A DNA stretch of 64,000 nucleotides from Xaviernesmea oryzae (GCF_900177415.1 NZ_FXAF01000011.1:372001-436000), one strand, 5' to 3'. Counted from the stretch's first letter, positions 44,187-52,005 are shown. Translations and numbers: made by a program. The notes: generated by a model from the sequence alone, not told the origin.

Positions 44187-45266
44187 TCAACGCACGGGCT
44201 TTTGAGCGGGTCTCGGAGCTTCGAGGATCATGTTGCCGAACATGACCTGCGGGGCTCGCGGCTGGGGTTCCGCGACATATCCGGTGGCGGTGTTCCGCGT
44301 CGGTGACTGGACCGCCCTCGCCTGCGGTTCGGAGGAGTAGACCGCCGCGACGGTCCTGGTCTGCTGACGGACCTCGTTGCCCATCGGGCGTTCGATCGGC
44401 ATAGGACCGACCTGCGGCAGCAGCGCGAACTGCTCGAGAGCCTGGAATGCCTGTGTCGCAGCCGGCGCCTGCGCCTGCGCCTGCGCCGGACCGCTCGGCG
44501 TGCGTCCGGCAAGCGCGACCGGCGTCGGCACGGCGGAACCGTAGCTCTGAAGCTGATCGCCGAGCGGCTGGTTCGAGGCGACCATGACGCCGGTCGCGAT
44601 CTGCCCTTCCGGCCGGAACGACGGCAGGCGGTCGCCCTTGCGGATATAGGATGCCATCAGGAACGGCATGTCCCTGCCATCCATGCGTGCGCGGCCGGCA
44701 TACTGCACGTTGACACGCGCCGTCCCGGTCCGCTTGATGTCGAGCAGGTCGGCTGTCTTGCTGGAGACGTCGATGATGCGGCCCGGATGATAGGGCCCGC
44801 GATCGTTGACGCGGACGATGACCGACGAACCGGTGTCCAGATTGGTGACGCGCGCATAGCTCGGCAGTGGAAAGGTCGGATGAGCAGCCGACAGATGGTC
44901 GCTGTCGTAGACTTCCCCATTGGCGGTGAGCCGCCCGTGGAAGGCCGAGCCGTACCAGGAGGCGAGGCCGTTCTTGTTGTAGTTCGGATCCTCCTTCGGA
45001 ACGTAGGTCTTGCCCTTCACCTCGTAGGGCTGGCCGACCATGAAGCGGCCGCCGCCCTTCGGCACCGCCTGACCTTCGCGGACAACCCGCGGGCTGGCCT
45101 TAACGCCATATTCCTTTTCGGAGAAATATTCCTTGCTGCGGGGCTTCTTCTTCGGAGCCTCGGTCGTGGCGCAAGACGCCATCCCCATGCAGACCATCGT
45201 TATTCCGAGCCATTTCGCACCCAGCGAAAGCTTGCCGCCACTCAAACCCAAACTCGTCCGTCCCAT
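44187..45266 (-). CDS. rlpA: RlpA-family septal ring lytic transglycosylase, lipoprotein
   Basis: 359 residues. Lipoprotein signal with Cys32 (MGMASC). The double-psi beta-barrel is at about residues 97-190: GLASWYGSAFHGRLTANGE, with the catalytic-type Glu, VRVNDRGPYHPGRIIDVS carrying the Asp. RlpA cleaves denuded glycan strands at septa. The C-terminal 120 residues are Ala/Pro/Gln-rich and no SPOR domain is evident, unlike the E. coli protein. First gene of the minus-strand series; upstream 235 bases (45267-45501) hold its promoter and no gene. Confidence 0.88.
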   Translation of the reverse strand: MGRTSLGLSGGKLSLGAKWLGITMVCMGMASCATTEAPKKKPRSKEYFSEKEYGVKASPRVVREGQAVPKGGGRFMVGQPYEVKGKTYVPKEDPNYNKNGLASWYGSAFHGRLTANGEVYDSDHLSAAHPTFPLPSYARVTNLDTGSSVIVRVNDRGPYHPGRIIDVSSKTADLLDIKRTGTARVNVQYAGRARMDGRDMPFLMASYIRKGDRLPSFRPEGQIATGVMVASNQPLGDQLQSYGSAVPTPVALAGRTPSGPAQAQAQAPAATQAFQALEQFALLPQVGPMPIERPMGNEVRQQTRTVAAVYSSEPQARAVQSPTRNTATGYVAEPQPRAPQVMFGNMILEAPRPAQKPVR

Positions 45267-45501
45267 GCCGCTTTCGCTGCGACGAGCAGTCGACAGTCCT
45301 CGTTACTGTCCCGCTTTTCGCAGCCATTGAACCGGTTCGGGACATACCCCTATGCCGCCGAACTCAACAGGGTTTGAGTTTTGCCGGCAAAATGGCAACA
45401 ATGCGAACGAAATCGGGCGGATAGATAAACTTCTACGGATTATGGTTAACCATCGGTTCATGCCGGCGGGCGGCAAGCGGTTTGGAGGTCCCTACCCGCC
45501 A

Positions 45502-45759
45502 TTATTTGGAATCGGCTTCCGCGTCATCATGCCAGCGGGTCTCGAACGACAGGTTGCCGGTAAGCACCGGCCGGCCCTGTTCGTCGCGCACCGTGACGGT
45601 AATCGCCCCTTCTGCTGTGCCCGGCAACTCTTCCGAGGCGATATCCACGAGGATCCGGCTCACTTCCCGGGTGATTTCCTCGCGAGTGGATACGTCCAGG
45701 CCCTGCTCGTCGCGAACGAGGCCGCTGCCGTTGACGAGATCGAAGAAATATCGCGCCAT
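45502..45759 (-). CDS. DUF6894-family small protein
   Basis: 85 residues. Begins MARYFFDLVNGSGLVRDEQG, the family hallmark (RYFFD...DxxG), followed by an amphipathic helix (EEITREVSRILVDIA) and a beta hairpin with VRDEQGRPVLTGNLSF. The family is very common in rhizobia, with many paralogues, and has no known function. Divergent from the Crp/Fnr regulator gene. Confidence 0.85.
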   Translation of the reverse strand: MARYFFDLVNGSGLVRDEQGLDVSTREEITREVSRILVDIASEELPGTAEGAITVTVRDEQGRPVLTGNLSFETRWHDDAEADSK

Positions 45760-45897
45760 GCCGTTCTTCCCGCTTCATGCAACGCACCGAATTGCCGGCC
45801 CGGGATTTTGTTCCTCCTCCGGTGGTCTCCCGGTTTGATAGCTCTATATGATCTTTCCCCAAACCTTGTCGGCACCTGAACTCAACCGAGGAAGAAC

Positions 45898-46617
45898 GTG
45901 ATCGAATCCCTGCTTCTCAATCTCGGACAGCACGACGTTTTGACTGACGGGGAGCGGGATGTACTCGGACACATCATTGGCCGGGAGCGACGGTTTCCGG
46001 CGGGCGAGGATCTGGTGGTCGAGGGGTCCAGACCGGGCCACAGCAGTCTGCTCATCGATGGCTTCGCGGCCCGTTACAAGCTGACGGCGGAGGGGACGCG
46101 GCAGATCACGGCGATCCATGTCGCCGGCGATTTCGTCGACCTGCATGCCTTCCTTCTCAAGACCATGGATCACGGCGTCGTCGCGCTGTCCGCCTGTCAT
46201 GTCGCCTTTGCCGATCACGCCGAACTCAAGCTGGTGACCGAACGCCATCCGCATCTGACCCGCATGCTCTGGCTCGACACGCTCGTCCACGGCTCGATCC
46301 ACCGGGCCTGGATCGTCGCCATGGGCAGGCGTTCCAAGGCTTCCCATCTCGCCCATATCATCTGCGAACTTTACGTCCGGCTCCAGGTGGTTCATCGCGT
46401 CAGCGGCTGGAGCTTCTATCTGCCTCTTTCCCAGGGCGAGATGGCGGATGTTCTGGGGCTGTCGCTCGTGCACATGAACCGCGTCATCCAGATGCTTCGG
46501 CGCGAAGGTCTGATTTCGTGGGTCAACCAGATCGTCACGATCCTTGATTGGGAGCGATTGAAGGAGGTCGCGGAATTCGATCCGACCTATCTCAGCCTCT
46601 CGGTGGAGCCGAGATGA
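45898..46617 (+). CDS. Crp/Fnr-family transcriptional regulator
   Basis: 239 residues from a GTG at 45898 with GAGGAAG six bases ahead. Cyclic-nucleotide-binding-like beta barrel at about residues 25-125 (ITAIHVAGDFVDLHAFLL), dimer helix, and winged HTH at about 175-210 (QGEMADVLGLSLVHMNRVIQ). It lacks the N-terminal cysteines of Fnr, so iron-sulfur sensing is unlikely. Rhizobia carry many such regulators with unknown ligands. Confidence 0.9.
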   Translation: MIESLLLNLGQHDVLTDGERDVLGHIIGRERRFPAGEDLVVEGSRPGHSSLLIDGFAARYKLTAEGTRQITAIHVAGDFVDLHAFLLKTMDHGVVALSACHVAFADHAELKLVTERHPHLTRMLWLDTLVHGSIHRAWIVAMGRRSKASHLAHIICELYVRLQVVHRVSGWSFYLPLSQGEMADVLGLSLVHMNRVIQMLRREGLISWVNQIVTILDWERLKEVAEFDPTYLSLSVEPR

Positions 46618-46688
46618 GGATTTTGAAGCGAAATGATCTCCTTTGGTTGACGCCGAAATGCGGCCGGCTATAAAGCCACAGCCGAGCA

Positions 46689-46778
46689 GGAAGAGTGTCC
46701 GAGTGGTTTAAGGAACCGGTCTTGAAAACCGGCGTGCGGGAAACCGTACCGTGGGTTCGAATCCCACCTCTTCCGCCA
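46689..46778 (+). tRNA. tRNA-Ser (anticodon UGA)
   Basis: 90 bases including an encoded CCA. Acceptor stem GGAAGAG / CTCTTCC, anticodon stem CCGGT / ACCGG with loop CTTGAAA (anticodon TGA at 46723-46725, reading UCA), a long variable arm as in class II tRNAs, and T arm GTGGG-TTCGAAT-CCCAC. The gap to the next gene (46779-46989) has nothing recognisable and is the likely boundary of an acquired segment. Confidence 0.96.
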
Positions 46779-46989
46779 ATCACCGCATCGCTACAGGCGG
46801 TGCTGACAACCGCCGATTCCACGTTACAGTCCTATATATCTTGAAGATTGGCAAGGACTGCAACCGACCCATTGCGGACGTTGGCGACAGTGCGAGTAAC
46901 ATCGAAGAGCCGACTTTGACCGTGTTCATCGCGGCTTTTCCGGTATTTCTCAGAGATTAGGCGATACTGACGACAAGTGTTTGACCGGA

Positions 46990-47889
46990 TCAGAGCGACA
47001 GCCGGACCTGCAAATCGTTAAGGAGCCACCGGCCGGCCGGGCCAGGTTCATGGTCCGCCATGCGGGCGGCGTAGATGGTCAGGGCGTCTGCCGGGTCACG
47101 GGCATCTTCGGCCAGCTCGAGCCGAACCAGATCCCCGGCTGCGAGATGATCGGCAATCAGATGCTCCGGCATCCGGCACCAGCCGAATCCGGCCAGCAGG
47201 AAATCGAGTCTGCGGCCGAGGTCGACAAAGCGCCACCGCGTGGCGCTGGCCAGGCCGTAATTGTTCGCTTCCCGATCGACGGGATCGGACAGGACCAGCT
47301 GGATATGGCGCTCCAGGTCGTTGCGGGTTGCCGGACGACCAAGCGCTGCCAATGGGTGTTCGGCGCTAACCACGGGCGTCAGCGCCACGCGCAGCAGTGG
47401 CGAAGCCACGACGTCCTCGGGCACCACCGGCAGCAGCAGGCAAACGGCCAATGCGACGTCGCCGCTGCGCAAACGACGCAGCGCCCCGCCCAGGCCCTCG
47501 GTCGAGAAGCTGACGGCAAGATGCGGATAGGCCTGGTGCAGCGCGCGCAGGCTTTCGATGAGCGGAGCGGTGGGCACCAGCGGATCTATGGCCAGGGCAA
47601 GCTCGGGCTCGACCCCGCCTCGCGCCCCGGTCGCGACGGCCTCGAAGCGTGCCGCGCTCGAAAGCACCAGCCGGGCCTGATCGACTAGAACCCGGCCCGT
47701 TTCAGTCAGGCGGGGGCGATGGGTGCTGCGGTCAAAGAGTTGGACGCCCTGAGCGGCTTCCAATGTCGCCACCGACTGGCTGATTGCCGATTGCGCACGG
47801 CGCAATTGCCGCCCGGCCGCCGAAAAGCTGCCGGTATCAGCAATGGTCACCAGGACGCGCAATTGGTCGAGGCTGAGGCTGCCGATCAT
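46990..47889 (-). CDS. LysR-family transcriptional regulator
   Basis: 299 residues. N-terminal winged HTH: LDQLRVLVTIADTGSFSAAG, then QSAISQSVATLEAAQGVQLFDR; the C-terminal effector domain covers about residues 90-295. It is divergent from an azoreductase gene with a palindrome in the 117-base gap, so it most likely controls that gene and itself. It resembles LTTRs paired with quinone/azoreductases, whose inducers are electrophiles or quinones; the inducer here is unknown. Confidence 0.92.
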   Translation of the reverse strand: MIGSLSLDQLRVLVTIADTGSFSAAGRQLRRAQSAISQSVATLEAAQGVQLFDRSTHRPRLTETGRVLVDQARLVLSSAARFEAVATGARGGVEPELALAIDPLVPTAPLIESLRALHQAYPHLAVSFSTEGLGGALRRLRSGDVALAVCLLLPVVPEDVVASPLLRVALTPVVSAEHPLAALGRPATRNDLERHIQLVLSDPVDREANNYGLASATRWRFVDLGRRLDFLLAGFGWCRMPEHLIADHLAAGDLVRLELAEDARDPADALTIYAARMADHEPGPAGRWLLNDLQVRLSL

Positions 47890-47912
47890 AATCCATCACA
47901 CTAGCCGATAGA

Positions 47913-47930
47913 GATAATCACTTTATTATC
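47913..47930. promoter_or_regulatory. Candidate LysR operator
   Basis: GATAAT, six bases, ATTATC, a perfect AT-rich dyad in an otherwise GC-rich region, midway between the divergent LysR and azoreductase genes and fitting the T-N11-A style of LysR sites. Confidence 0.6.
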
Positions 47931-48006
47931 GCTCCCGCCGCTAGATGGAAAGCCTTATATCGTCTGCATCTGTCACGGCTGTTTAGCCCAAAACCTTGAG
48001 GACGCC

Positions 48007-48624
48007 ATGCCCAACCTTCTCGTTGTCGAAACCAGCGCGCGCGGCGAGGCTTCGATTTCCCGTCAGCTGACCAAACGCCTTGTCGCCAATTGGCTCGAGG
48101 TGCATCCGGATGGCGCAGTCGTGCGGCGCGACCTGGCCGTGGATGCGCTGCCGCACGTGACCATGCCGTGGTTGTCGGCCTATTTCACGCCACCGCATGC
48201 CCATACCGCGGACATGGCCGAGCAATTGCGTCTCTCGGACGCGCTGGTTGCCGAATTGCTGGCAGCGGACGAGCTTGTCATCGCCACGCCGGTCTACAAC
48301 TACAATATCCCGGCCAGCCTCAAAGCCTGGATCGATCACATCGTGCGCAAGGGCGTAACGCTTGGCTTCGACGGCAAGGGGCTGCTGGTCGGCAAGAAAG
48401 CCACCGTAGTGCTGGCGTCCGGCGGCATCTATGGCGAGGCCTCGCCCATCGACCACCTCAATTTTGCCCCGCGATACCTCAAGGCCATTCTCAACGTCCT
48501 CGGCATCACCGACGTGAGGGTTATCCATGGCGAAGGTGCCAAGGCCGTGGATATGGGTGAAGCAACGATGGACACGTTCATAGACGCCGTCATTCCGAAG
48601 CTCGATAGCGCCGCGGCAGCCTGA
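48007..48624 (+). CDS. azoR: FMN-dependent NADH-azoreductase
   Basis: 205 residues. Flavodoxin-like fold: starts PNLLVVETSARGEASISRQL (phosphate-binding loop), then ATPVYNYNIPASLKAWIDHIVRKG split near residue 95-118 and VLASGGIYGEASPID near 138. Reduces azo bonds and quinones using FMN and NADH. Its divergent LysR neighbour and the dyad between them suggest induction by an aromatic or electrophilic compound. Confidence 0.92.
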   Translation: MPNLLVVETSARGEASISRQLTKRLVANWLEVHPDGAVVRRDLAVDALPHVTMPWLSAYFTPPHAHTADMAEQLRLSDALVAELLAADELVIATPVYNYNIPASLKAWIDHIVRKGVTLGFDGKGLLVGKKATVVLASGGIYGEASPIDHLNFAPRYLKAILNVLGITDVRVIHGEGAKAVDMGEATMDTFIDAVIPKLDSAAAA

Positions 48625-48961
48625 TTGATCGGGAGTACGCGGCGCCCCGATGGAGCCCGCTTGCTTCCACGGAGTTCAGGCATGCCGCAAGATTGCCGCT
48701 GCCCGTCGTCGCATCTTGCCTTCGGATCACTGTTCATGCCGAGAAGCAGAACGTGGTCACGCTCGTCCGGTTTGGCACTCTTCCTTGCAATAGCTGACCG
48801 TCCGTGCCTTACTTTTGGAGGGCTATAGCGTAGACGGAGTTCTCCGTTTCATCGTTCGCGGTCCGCCATTTGCCGCCGATTGCCCTCTATGGCGTAATAT
48901 TGCCGCCTATCGCCGCATCGAACCGGTCACTCCCGACAAACGCTCCAGCACAGAACGAGCT
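48625..48961. other. Non-coding gap with repeat unit
   Basis: 337 bases between azoR and the TetR gene. No frame looks coding. It holds CTGACCGTCCG (48795-48805) and a 52-base repeat (48821-48872), both found again at 50771-50781 and 50821-50871 past the aldo-keto reductase gene. Confidence 0.6.
48821..48872 (+). repeat. Flanking direct repeat, copy 1
   Basis: Begins GGGCTATAGCGTAGACGG and ends CCGCCATTT; it contains a short dyad ACGGAG-TT-CTCCGT. The second copy begins exactly 2,000 bases later and differs at about six positions plus a one-base gap. The repeats bracket the TetR/aldo-keto reductase pair. The family is not recognised. Confidence 0.8.
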
Positions 48962-49546
48962 TCATGGTCCCGTAAGGCCGCCCAGCGCGTCTTTGGCTCC
49001 CAACCCCCTGAAGATGAGTGCTATTATCCTCGCCGCCTGAGCATCCCTCCCGGGATGGGATGGAATTTGCCACAGTACGCCGAGAAGCATCAAGACATCG
49101 TCGGCATTTGCACCGCGATCGATCGTACCCGCGGCCTCACATGCAGCTATGAGTGAGCCCACCGCCGACACCATCTGCTGATAGGCCTTGCGTTGATCAT
49201 CCTCAGAAGTGGCCCCTTGCAGAAGTTTTGCCACTCCGCGTTTCATTGCGCTGGAATCGGCTAGCTGGGCACACCATAGACGGAACGCCTCAAGCGGAGG
49301 ATGCTCTTGCAAAAGTGTCGATGCGAGAGCCGCAAGGGCGCTGATCTCCTTGCGATAAATGGCCAGGGCCAGAGCTTCCCGCGTCGGGAAGTGGCGATAG
49401 AGTGTGCCTTGCCCAACTCCGGCTGCCTTGCCGATGGCGCTGAGCGGGGTTTCGGGATCGGCGGTCAGGGCCTCCCGTGCCACCGCAAGTATGCGATCAC
49501 GGTTTGCGCGGGCGTCTGCCCGCAATCCATCCTCTTCTGCAGCCAT
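48962..49546 (-). CDS. TetR-family transcriptional regulator
   Basis: 194 residues. HTH at about residues 15-60: RDRILAVAREAL, SAIGKAAGVGQGTLYRHFPTREAL. The all-helical C-terminal part has no recognisable ligand motif. It is divergent from an aldo-keto reductase gene, and two palindromes that fit TetR operators lie in the short gap, so autoregulation and repression of the reductase are likely. Confidence 0.92.
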   Translation of the reverse strand: MAAEEDGLRADARANRDRILAVAREALTADPETPLSAIGKAAGVGQGTLYRHFPTREALALAIYRKEISALAALASTLLQEHPPLEAFRLWCAQLADSSAMKRGVAKLLQGATSEDDQRKAYQQMVSAVGSLIAACEAAGTIDRGANADDVLMLLGVLWQIPSHPGRDAQAARIIALIFRGLGAKDALGGLTGP

Positions 49547-49561
49547 ATCGCCTCTTGACTA

Positions 49562-49579
49562 AACGGACAATTGTCCGTT
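49562..49579. promoter_or_regulatory. TetR operator 1
   Basis: Perfect 18-bp palindrome AACGGACAATTGTCCGTT, 16 bases upstream of the tetR ATG. It shares the CGGACA/TGTCCG core with operator 2; the centres are 29 bases apart, about three helical turns. Confidence 0.85.
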
Positions 49580-49592
49580 ACGTAGCAGCAAG

Positions 49593-49606
49593 CGGACACT
49601 TGTCCG
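49593..49606. promoter_or_regulatory. TetR operator 2
   Basis: CGGACA-CT-TGTCCG, 25 bases upstream of the aldo-keto reductase ATG at 49631. Same core as operator 1. Confidence 0.82.
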
Positions 49607-49630
49607 AATATAGCGAATGTGGAGATGGAC

Positions 49631-50698
49631 ATGCAATATGCCAAGCTCGGCCGGACGGGCCTCGATATTTCGCCTATCTGTATCGGCTGCATGGGGTTCG
49701 GGGACCCCTCGCGCGGTTACCCTTCCTGGTCGCTCGACGAGGACGCAAGCCGGCGCCTCATTCGCCACGCACTTGAGGCGGGCATCAATTTCTTCGACAC
49801 CGCCAATTTGTATTCAAACGGTTCCAGCGAGGAGATCCTCGGGCGGTCACTGAAGGACTTCGCGCACCGCGAAAACGTTGTGATCGCCACCAAAATCAGC
49901 GCACCCATGCGCGACGGACCCAATAGTATAGGACTATCGCGCAAGGCGATCATGACCGAGGTGGATATGAGCCTCAGGCGCCTGGGTACGGACTATATCG
50001 ACCTCTACCAGATCCATCGTCGTGATCGCACTACCCCCTGGGAAGAAACGCTCGAGGCCCTGAACGATGTCGTCAAGGCGGGCAAGGTCCGGTATCTCGG
50101 CGCATCGTCCATGATGGCCTGGGAATTCGGCAAAACGCTATATTTGCAGAAATCCAATGGCTGGACCCGCTTCGTGTCGATGCAGGACACCTACAATCTC
50201 CTCGACCGCGAGGAAGAGCGCGAGATGCATGCGCTTTGCATCGATGAAGGGGTGCAGACCATTGTCTATAGCCCTCTCAACCGAGGCCGGCTGGCCCGGC
50301 CTTGGGGAGCGATCACTGCAAGGGCGGAAACCGAAGCGGTCTACAATCTGGGTGCAGCCACTGCCGACAGCGACAAGCTGATTGTCGATGCGGTGGGAGC
50401 CATCGCGGAAGAACGGGGCGTCGGCCGGTCCATGATCGCGCTTGCTTGGTTGCGCCGCAATCCCGTTGTGGCGGCTCCGATCGTGGGGGCGCTGAAAGCA
50501 GAACATATTGACGACGCCGTGGCCTCCCTATCGATCAGCCTCACCGACGACGAGGCGGCAAGGCTGGAGGCTTCCTATACGCCGCGGCTCGACCATCAGG
50601 GAGTGTCCGACCCGGCCAGGCTGCGTCGCGCGGCTGAAGCAGCCACAGGACACAGCATCAGCCGCCTCCCAGTTCGTGAACTGGGCAAGGCGACATGA
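49631..50698 (+). CDS. Aldo/keto reductase
   Basis: 355 residues. (beta/alpha)8 NADPH-dependent reductase: MQYAKLGRTGLDISPICIGC at the start, catalytic Asp/Tyr in FFDTANLYSNGSSEE, Lys in VVIATKIS and His in LYQIHRRD; NADPH-binding IVGALKAEHIDDAV near the end. ATG 49631 is chosen as GGAG lies seven bases ahead; another ATG is four codons upstream. The start of the gene has codons rare in the surrounding genome (AGT, ATA, CTA around 49923-49935), which suggests recent acquisition. It is the probable target of the divergent TetR. Confidence 0.92.
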   Translation: MQYAKLGRTGLDISPICIGCMGFGDPSRGYPSWSLDEDASRRLIRHALEAGINFFDTANLYSNGSSEEILGRSLKDFAHRENVVIATKISAPMRDGPNSIGLSRKAIMTEVDMSLRRLGTDYIDLYQIHRRDRTTPWEETLEALNDVVKAGKVRYLGASSMMAWEFGKTLYLQKSNGWTRFVSMQDTYNLLDREEEREMHALCIDEGVQTIVYSPLNRGRLARPWGAITARAETEAVYNLGAATADSDKLIVDAVGAIAEERGVGRSMIALAWLRRNPVVAAPIVGALKAEHIDDAVASLSISLTDDEAARLEASYTPRLDHQGVSDPARLRRAAEAATGHSISRLPVRELGKAT

Positions 50699-50820
50699 AC
50701 CTTGCTCGTTCTGGCCACCTGCATGTCCATCTTCGGGGGTGGTCAGCTTTCTGCATTTCACCGCCGGAAACTGACCGTCCGCTTTACGCCCCATTGTAGC
50801 CATTCGCTCGCGCCCCAATC

Positions 50821-50871
50821 GGGCTATAGCGTAGACGTAGTTCTCCGTTTCTTCGTCTCGGCCCGCCATTT
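50821..50871 (+). repeat. Flanking direct repeat, copy 2
   Basis: Second copy of the repeat at 48821-48872, starting exactly 2,000 bases downstream. It begins GGGCTATAGCGTAGACGT and ends CCGCCATTT. The gap 50699-50893 around it has no gene. Confidence 0.8.
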
Positions 50872-50893
50872 CTGGCGCGATCCATAATGGCAA

Positions 50894-51031
50894 CTAGTCT
50901 TTCAGACGCTTCTCGAAATCACGAATGGATTGTTCGATCCAAGGCTCGCGATATCCGGCGGTATAATCGATTTCGGTAGACCTTCCGCGCTTCTTCCAGA
51001 AGAACAATAGTCGTTTCAGGATCGCCATCAT
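50894..51031 (-). CDS. Small hypothetical protein, 45 residues
   Basis: Two adjacent ATG codons (51031, 51028); reads MMAILKRLLFFWKKRGRST, then EIDYTAGYREPWIEQSIRDF and ends KRLKD. Short hydrophobic/basic head, then a charged helix; possibly membrane-associated. GAGGG lies about 14 bases before the first ATG. Family not recognised. The end of the frame is a TAG 23 bases after copy 2 of the islet repeat, so it marks the return to core sequence. Confidence 0.45.
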   Translation of the reverse strand: MMAILKRLLFFWKKRGRSTEIDYTAGYREPWIEQSIRDFEKRLKD

Positions 51032-51145
51032 TCGCGCTGCGCCCTCATTTCCGTCTGAGAGAGACCCGACCCGTGTCTCGCTTGATCCACGCGCCGGGTC
51101 TCCGCCGCAAGGCGATGCGGCGATTCCGAATTGGCATCCGCTAAA

Positions 51146-51162
51146 TGAACGTTCGCTGAATG
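51146..51162 (+). repeat. TGAACG tandem pair upstream of a small membrane-protein gene
   Basis: TGAACG, five bases, TGAATG, the same 11-base-period pair found in the elements at 30334-30585. It lies 65 bases upstream of the -35 of the EcfG-like promoter at 51228-51252; at 30 kb the distance is similar (54 bases to the nearer pair). Confidence 0.5.
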
Positions 51163-51227
51163 GCCTTAAAGAGAATCGGCCGGCGGCATGGCGGCGAGTC
51201 TGCTCTACCTCCTGTGACCGGCGGCTT

Positions 51228-51252
51228 GGAACTATCGCCTGAAAGGCAGGTT
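51228..51252 (+). promoter_or_regulatory. Candidate EcfG-type promoter
   Basis: GGAAC, 17 bases, GTT on the plus strand (the consensus C before GTT is G here). It is 31 bases upstream of the small gene at 51284. Confidence 0.55.
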
Positions 51253-51283
51253 GCGACATGAATGACGTTCAGGAGCGCAACCC

Positions 51284-51457
51284 ATGAAAGATACCGAAAC
51301 CCCGACGGGCCTGTCGCCCTCGGCCGATCATCCCGCGCAGAAGAGAAGGAAGATGCGCGCCGGCCGGGGACTTGCCCTGTTCATCGCGGGCGTGGCCGCT
51401 GCGGCATTCGCCGTCTATCTCTTCGTTGTCGTCTACGGACTTGTCGCAGGCACTTGA
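51284..51457 (+). CDS. Small single-span membrane protein, 57 residues
   Basis: Soluble N-terminal part with Pro/Thr/Ser (MKDTETPTGLSPSADHPAQK), a basic patch RRKMRAGRG, then one membrane helix from about residue 29 to 54 (LALFIAGVAAAAFAVYLF). AGGAG lies eight bases before the ATG. Upstream are an EcfG-type promoter and a TGAACG tandem pair, as at the 30-kb cluster; the basic patch before the helix resembles that of the 61-residue protein there. Family not recognised; envelope stress role inferred only. Confidence 0.7.
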   Translation: MKDTETPTGLSPSADHPAQKRRKMRAGRGLALFIAGVAAAAFAVYLFVVVYGLVAGT

Positions 51458-51716
51458 GAGAAGGCGCCACCCGCCAATATGCGGGGATGAGCCCTCCCCG
51501 CCGGCCTTTATCGATGCGGCCCCTGCAGATCGCGCGCGCCGGTGATCGCTTCGCAGGGTCGCTTTGCGCCGGTTCAGGTCTCGAACGAGCGCGGCCGGCC
51601 GGGACCGGCGATGAGCCCGGCTGCAGCGACTGACGGCGTCCATCAAGCTCGGCGCAAGCGAACATTCCTATCGTCCCGTCGTCCGGAATGATCCGGTAAC
51701 GATTGGAGACAATGAT

Positions 51717-51878
51717 ATGTCGAATGAAACCACTCCGATAACCCAGCCTTCCGAACAGGCGATCGCGCTGTTCCTGCAGGAAAACGACCCTGACAGGCTG
51801 ACCGACATCCTGGTCGAGGCGCTTTACGAAGCCTTCCGCACGCTCGAGGACGAGATCAGGCTCGACACCGTGCATTGA
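51717..51878 (+). CDS. Small acidic protein, 53 residues
   Basis: Reads MSNETTPITQPSEQAIALFL, then QENDPDRLTDILVEALYEAF and an acidic end with DEIRLDTVH. It looks like two amphipathic helices and is soluble. TTGGAGAC is eight bases before the ATG. Gap 51458-51716 before it has no gene. Family not recognised. Confidence 0.55.
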   Translation: MSNETTPITQPSEQAIALFLQENDPDRLTDILVEALYEAFRTLEDEIRLDTVH

Positions 51879-51979
51879 CCTAGCGTTAGGTTCCGTAACG
51901 TGAGCCTCATGACTGACCGATATCCGCGGCCGATGTCTGCTTTTTCCGGTCAATCGAATCGGGAATAGGGATTTGCATT

Positions 51980-51994
51980 GTTCTCATTTTGTTC
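51980..51994 (+). promoter_or_regulatory. LexA (SOS) box of the endonuclease III gene
   Basis: GTTC-TCATTTT-GTTC, exact GTTC-N7-GTTC, 11 bases before the ATG at 52006. It has the same AT-rich spacer style as the uvrA/ssb box at 24095-24109. Confidence 0.8.
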
Positions 51995-52005
51995 TATCAT
52001 GAGCC

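Noticed and set aside
45361..45382. AACTCAA/TTGAGTT hairpin with short T-run as a terminator
   Set aside because: No gene ends upstream on the plus strand, and the stem is only 7 bp and AT-rich.
45760..45897. GGAAC motif ahead of the DUF6894 gene as an EcfG promoter
   Set aside because: No CGTT at 16-17 bases from GGAAC.
46756..46778. tRNA-Ser 3' end as an att site with a second copy closing the islet
   Set aside because: I looked for the T-arm/acceptor sequence downstream to 52 kb and found no second copy, so integration at this site is not demonstrated.
46751..46960. 69-codon frame starting within tRNA-Ser
   Set aside because: Begins in the tRNA T arm, has no ribosome binding site and no homology that I recognise.
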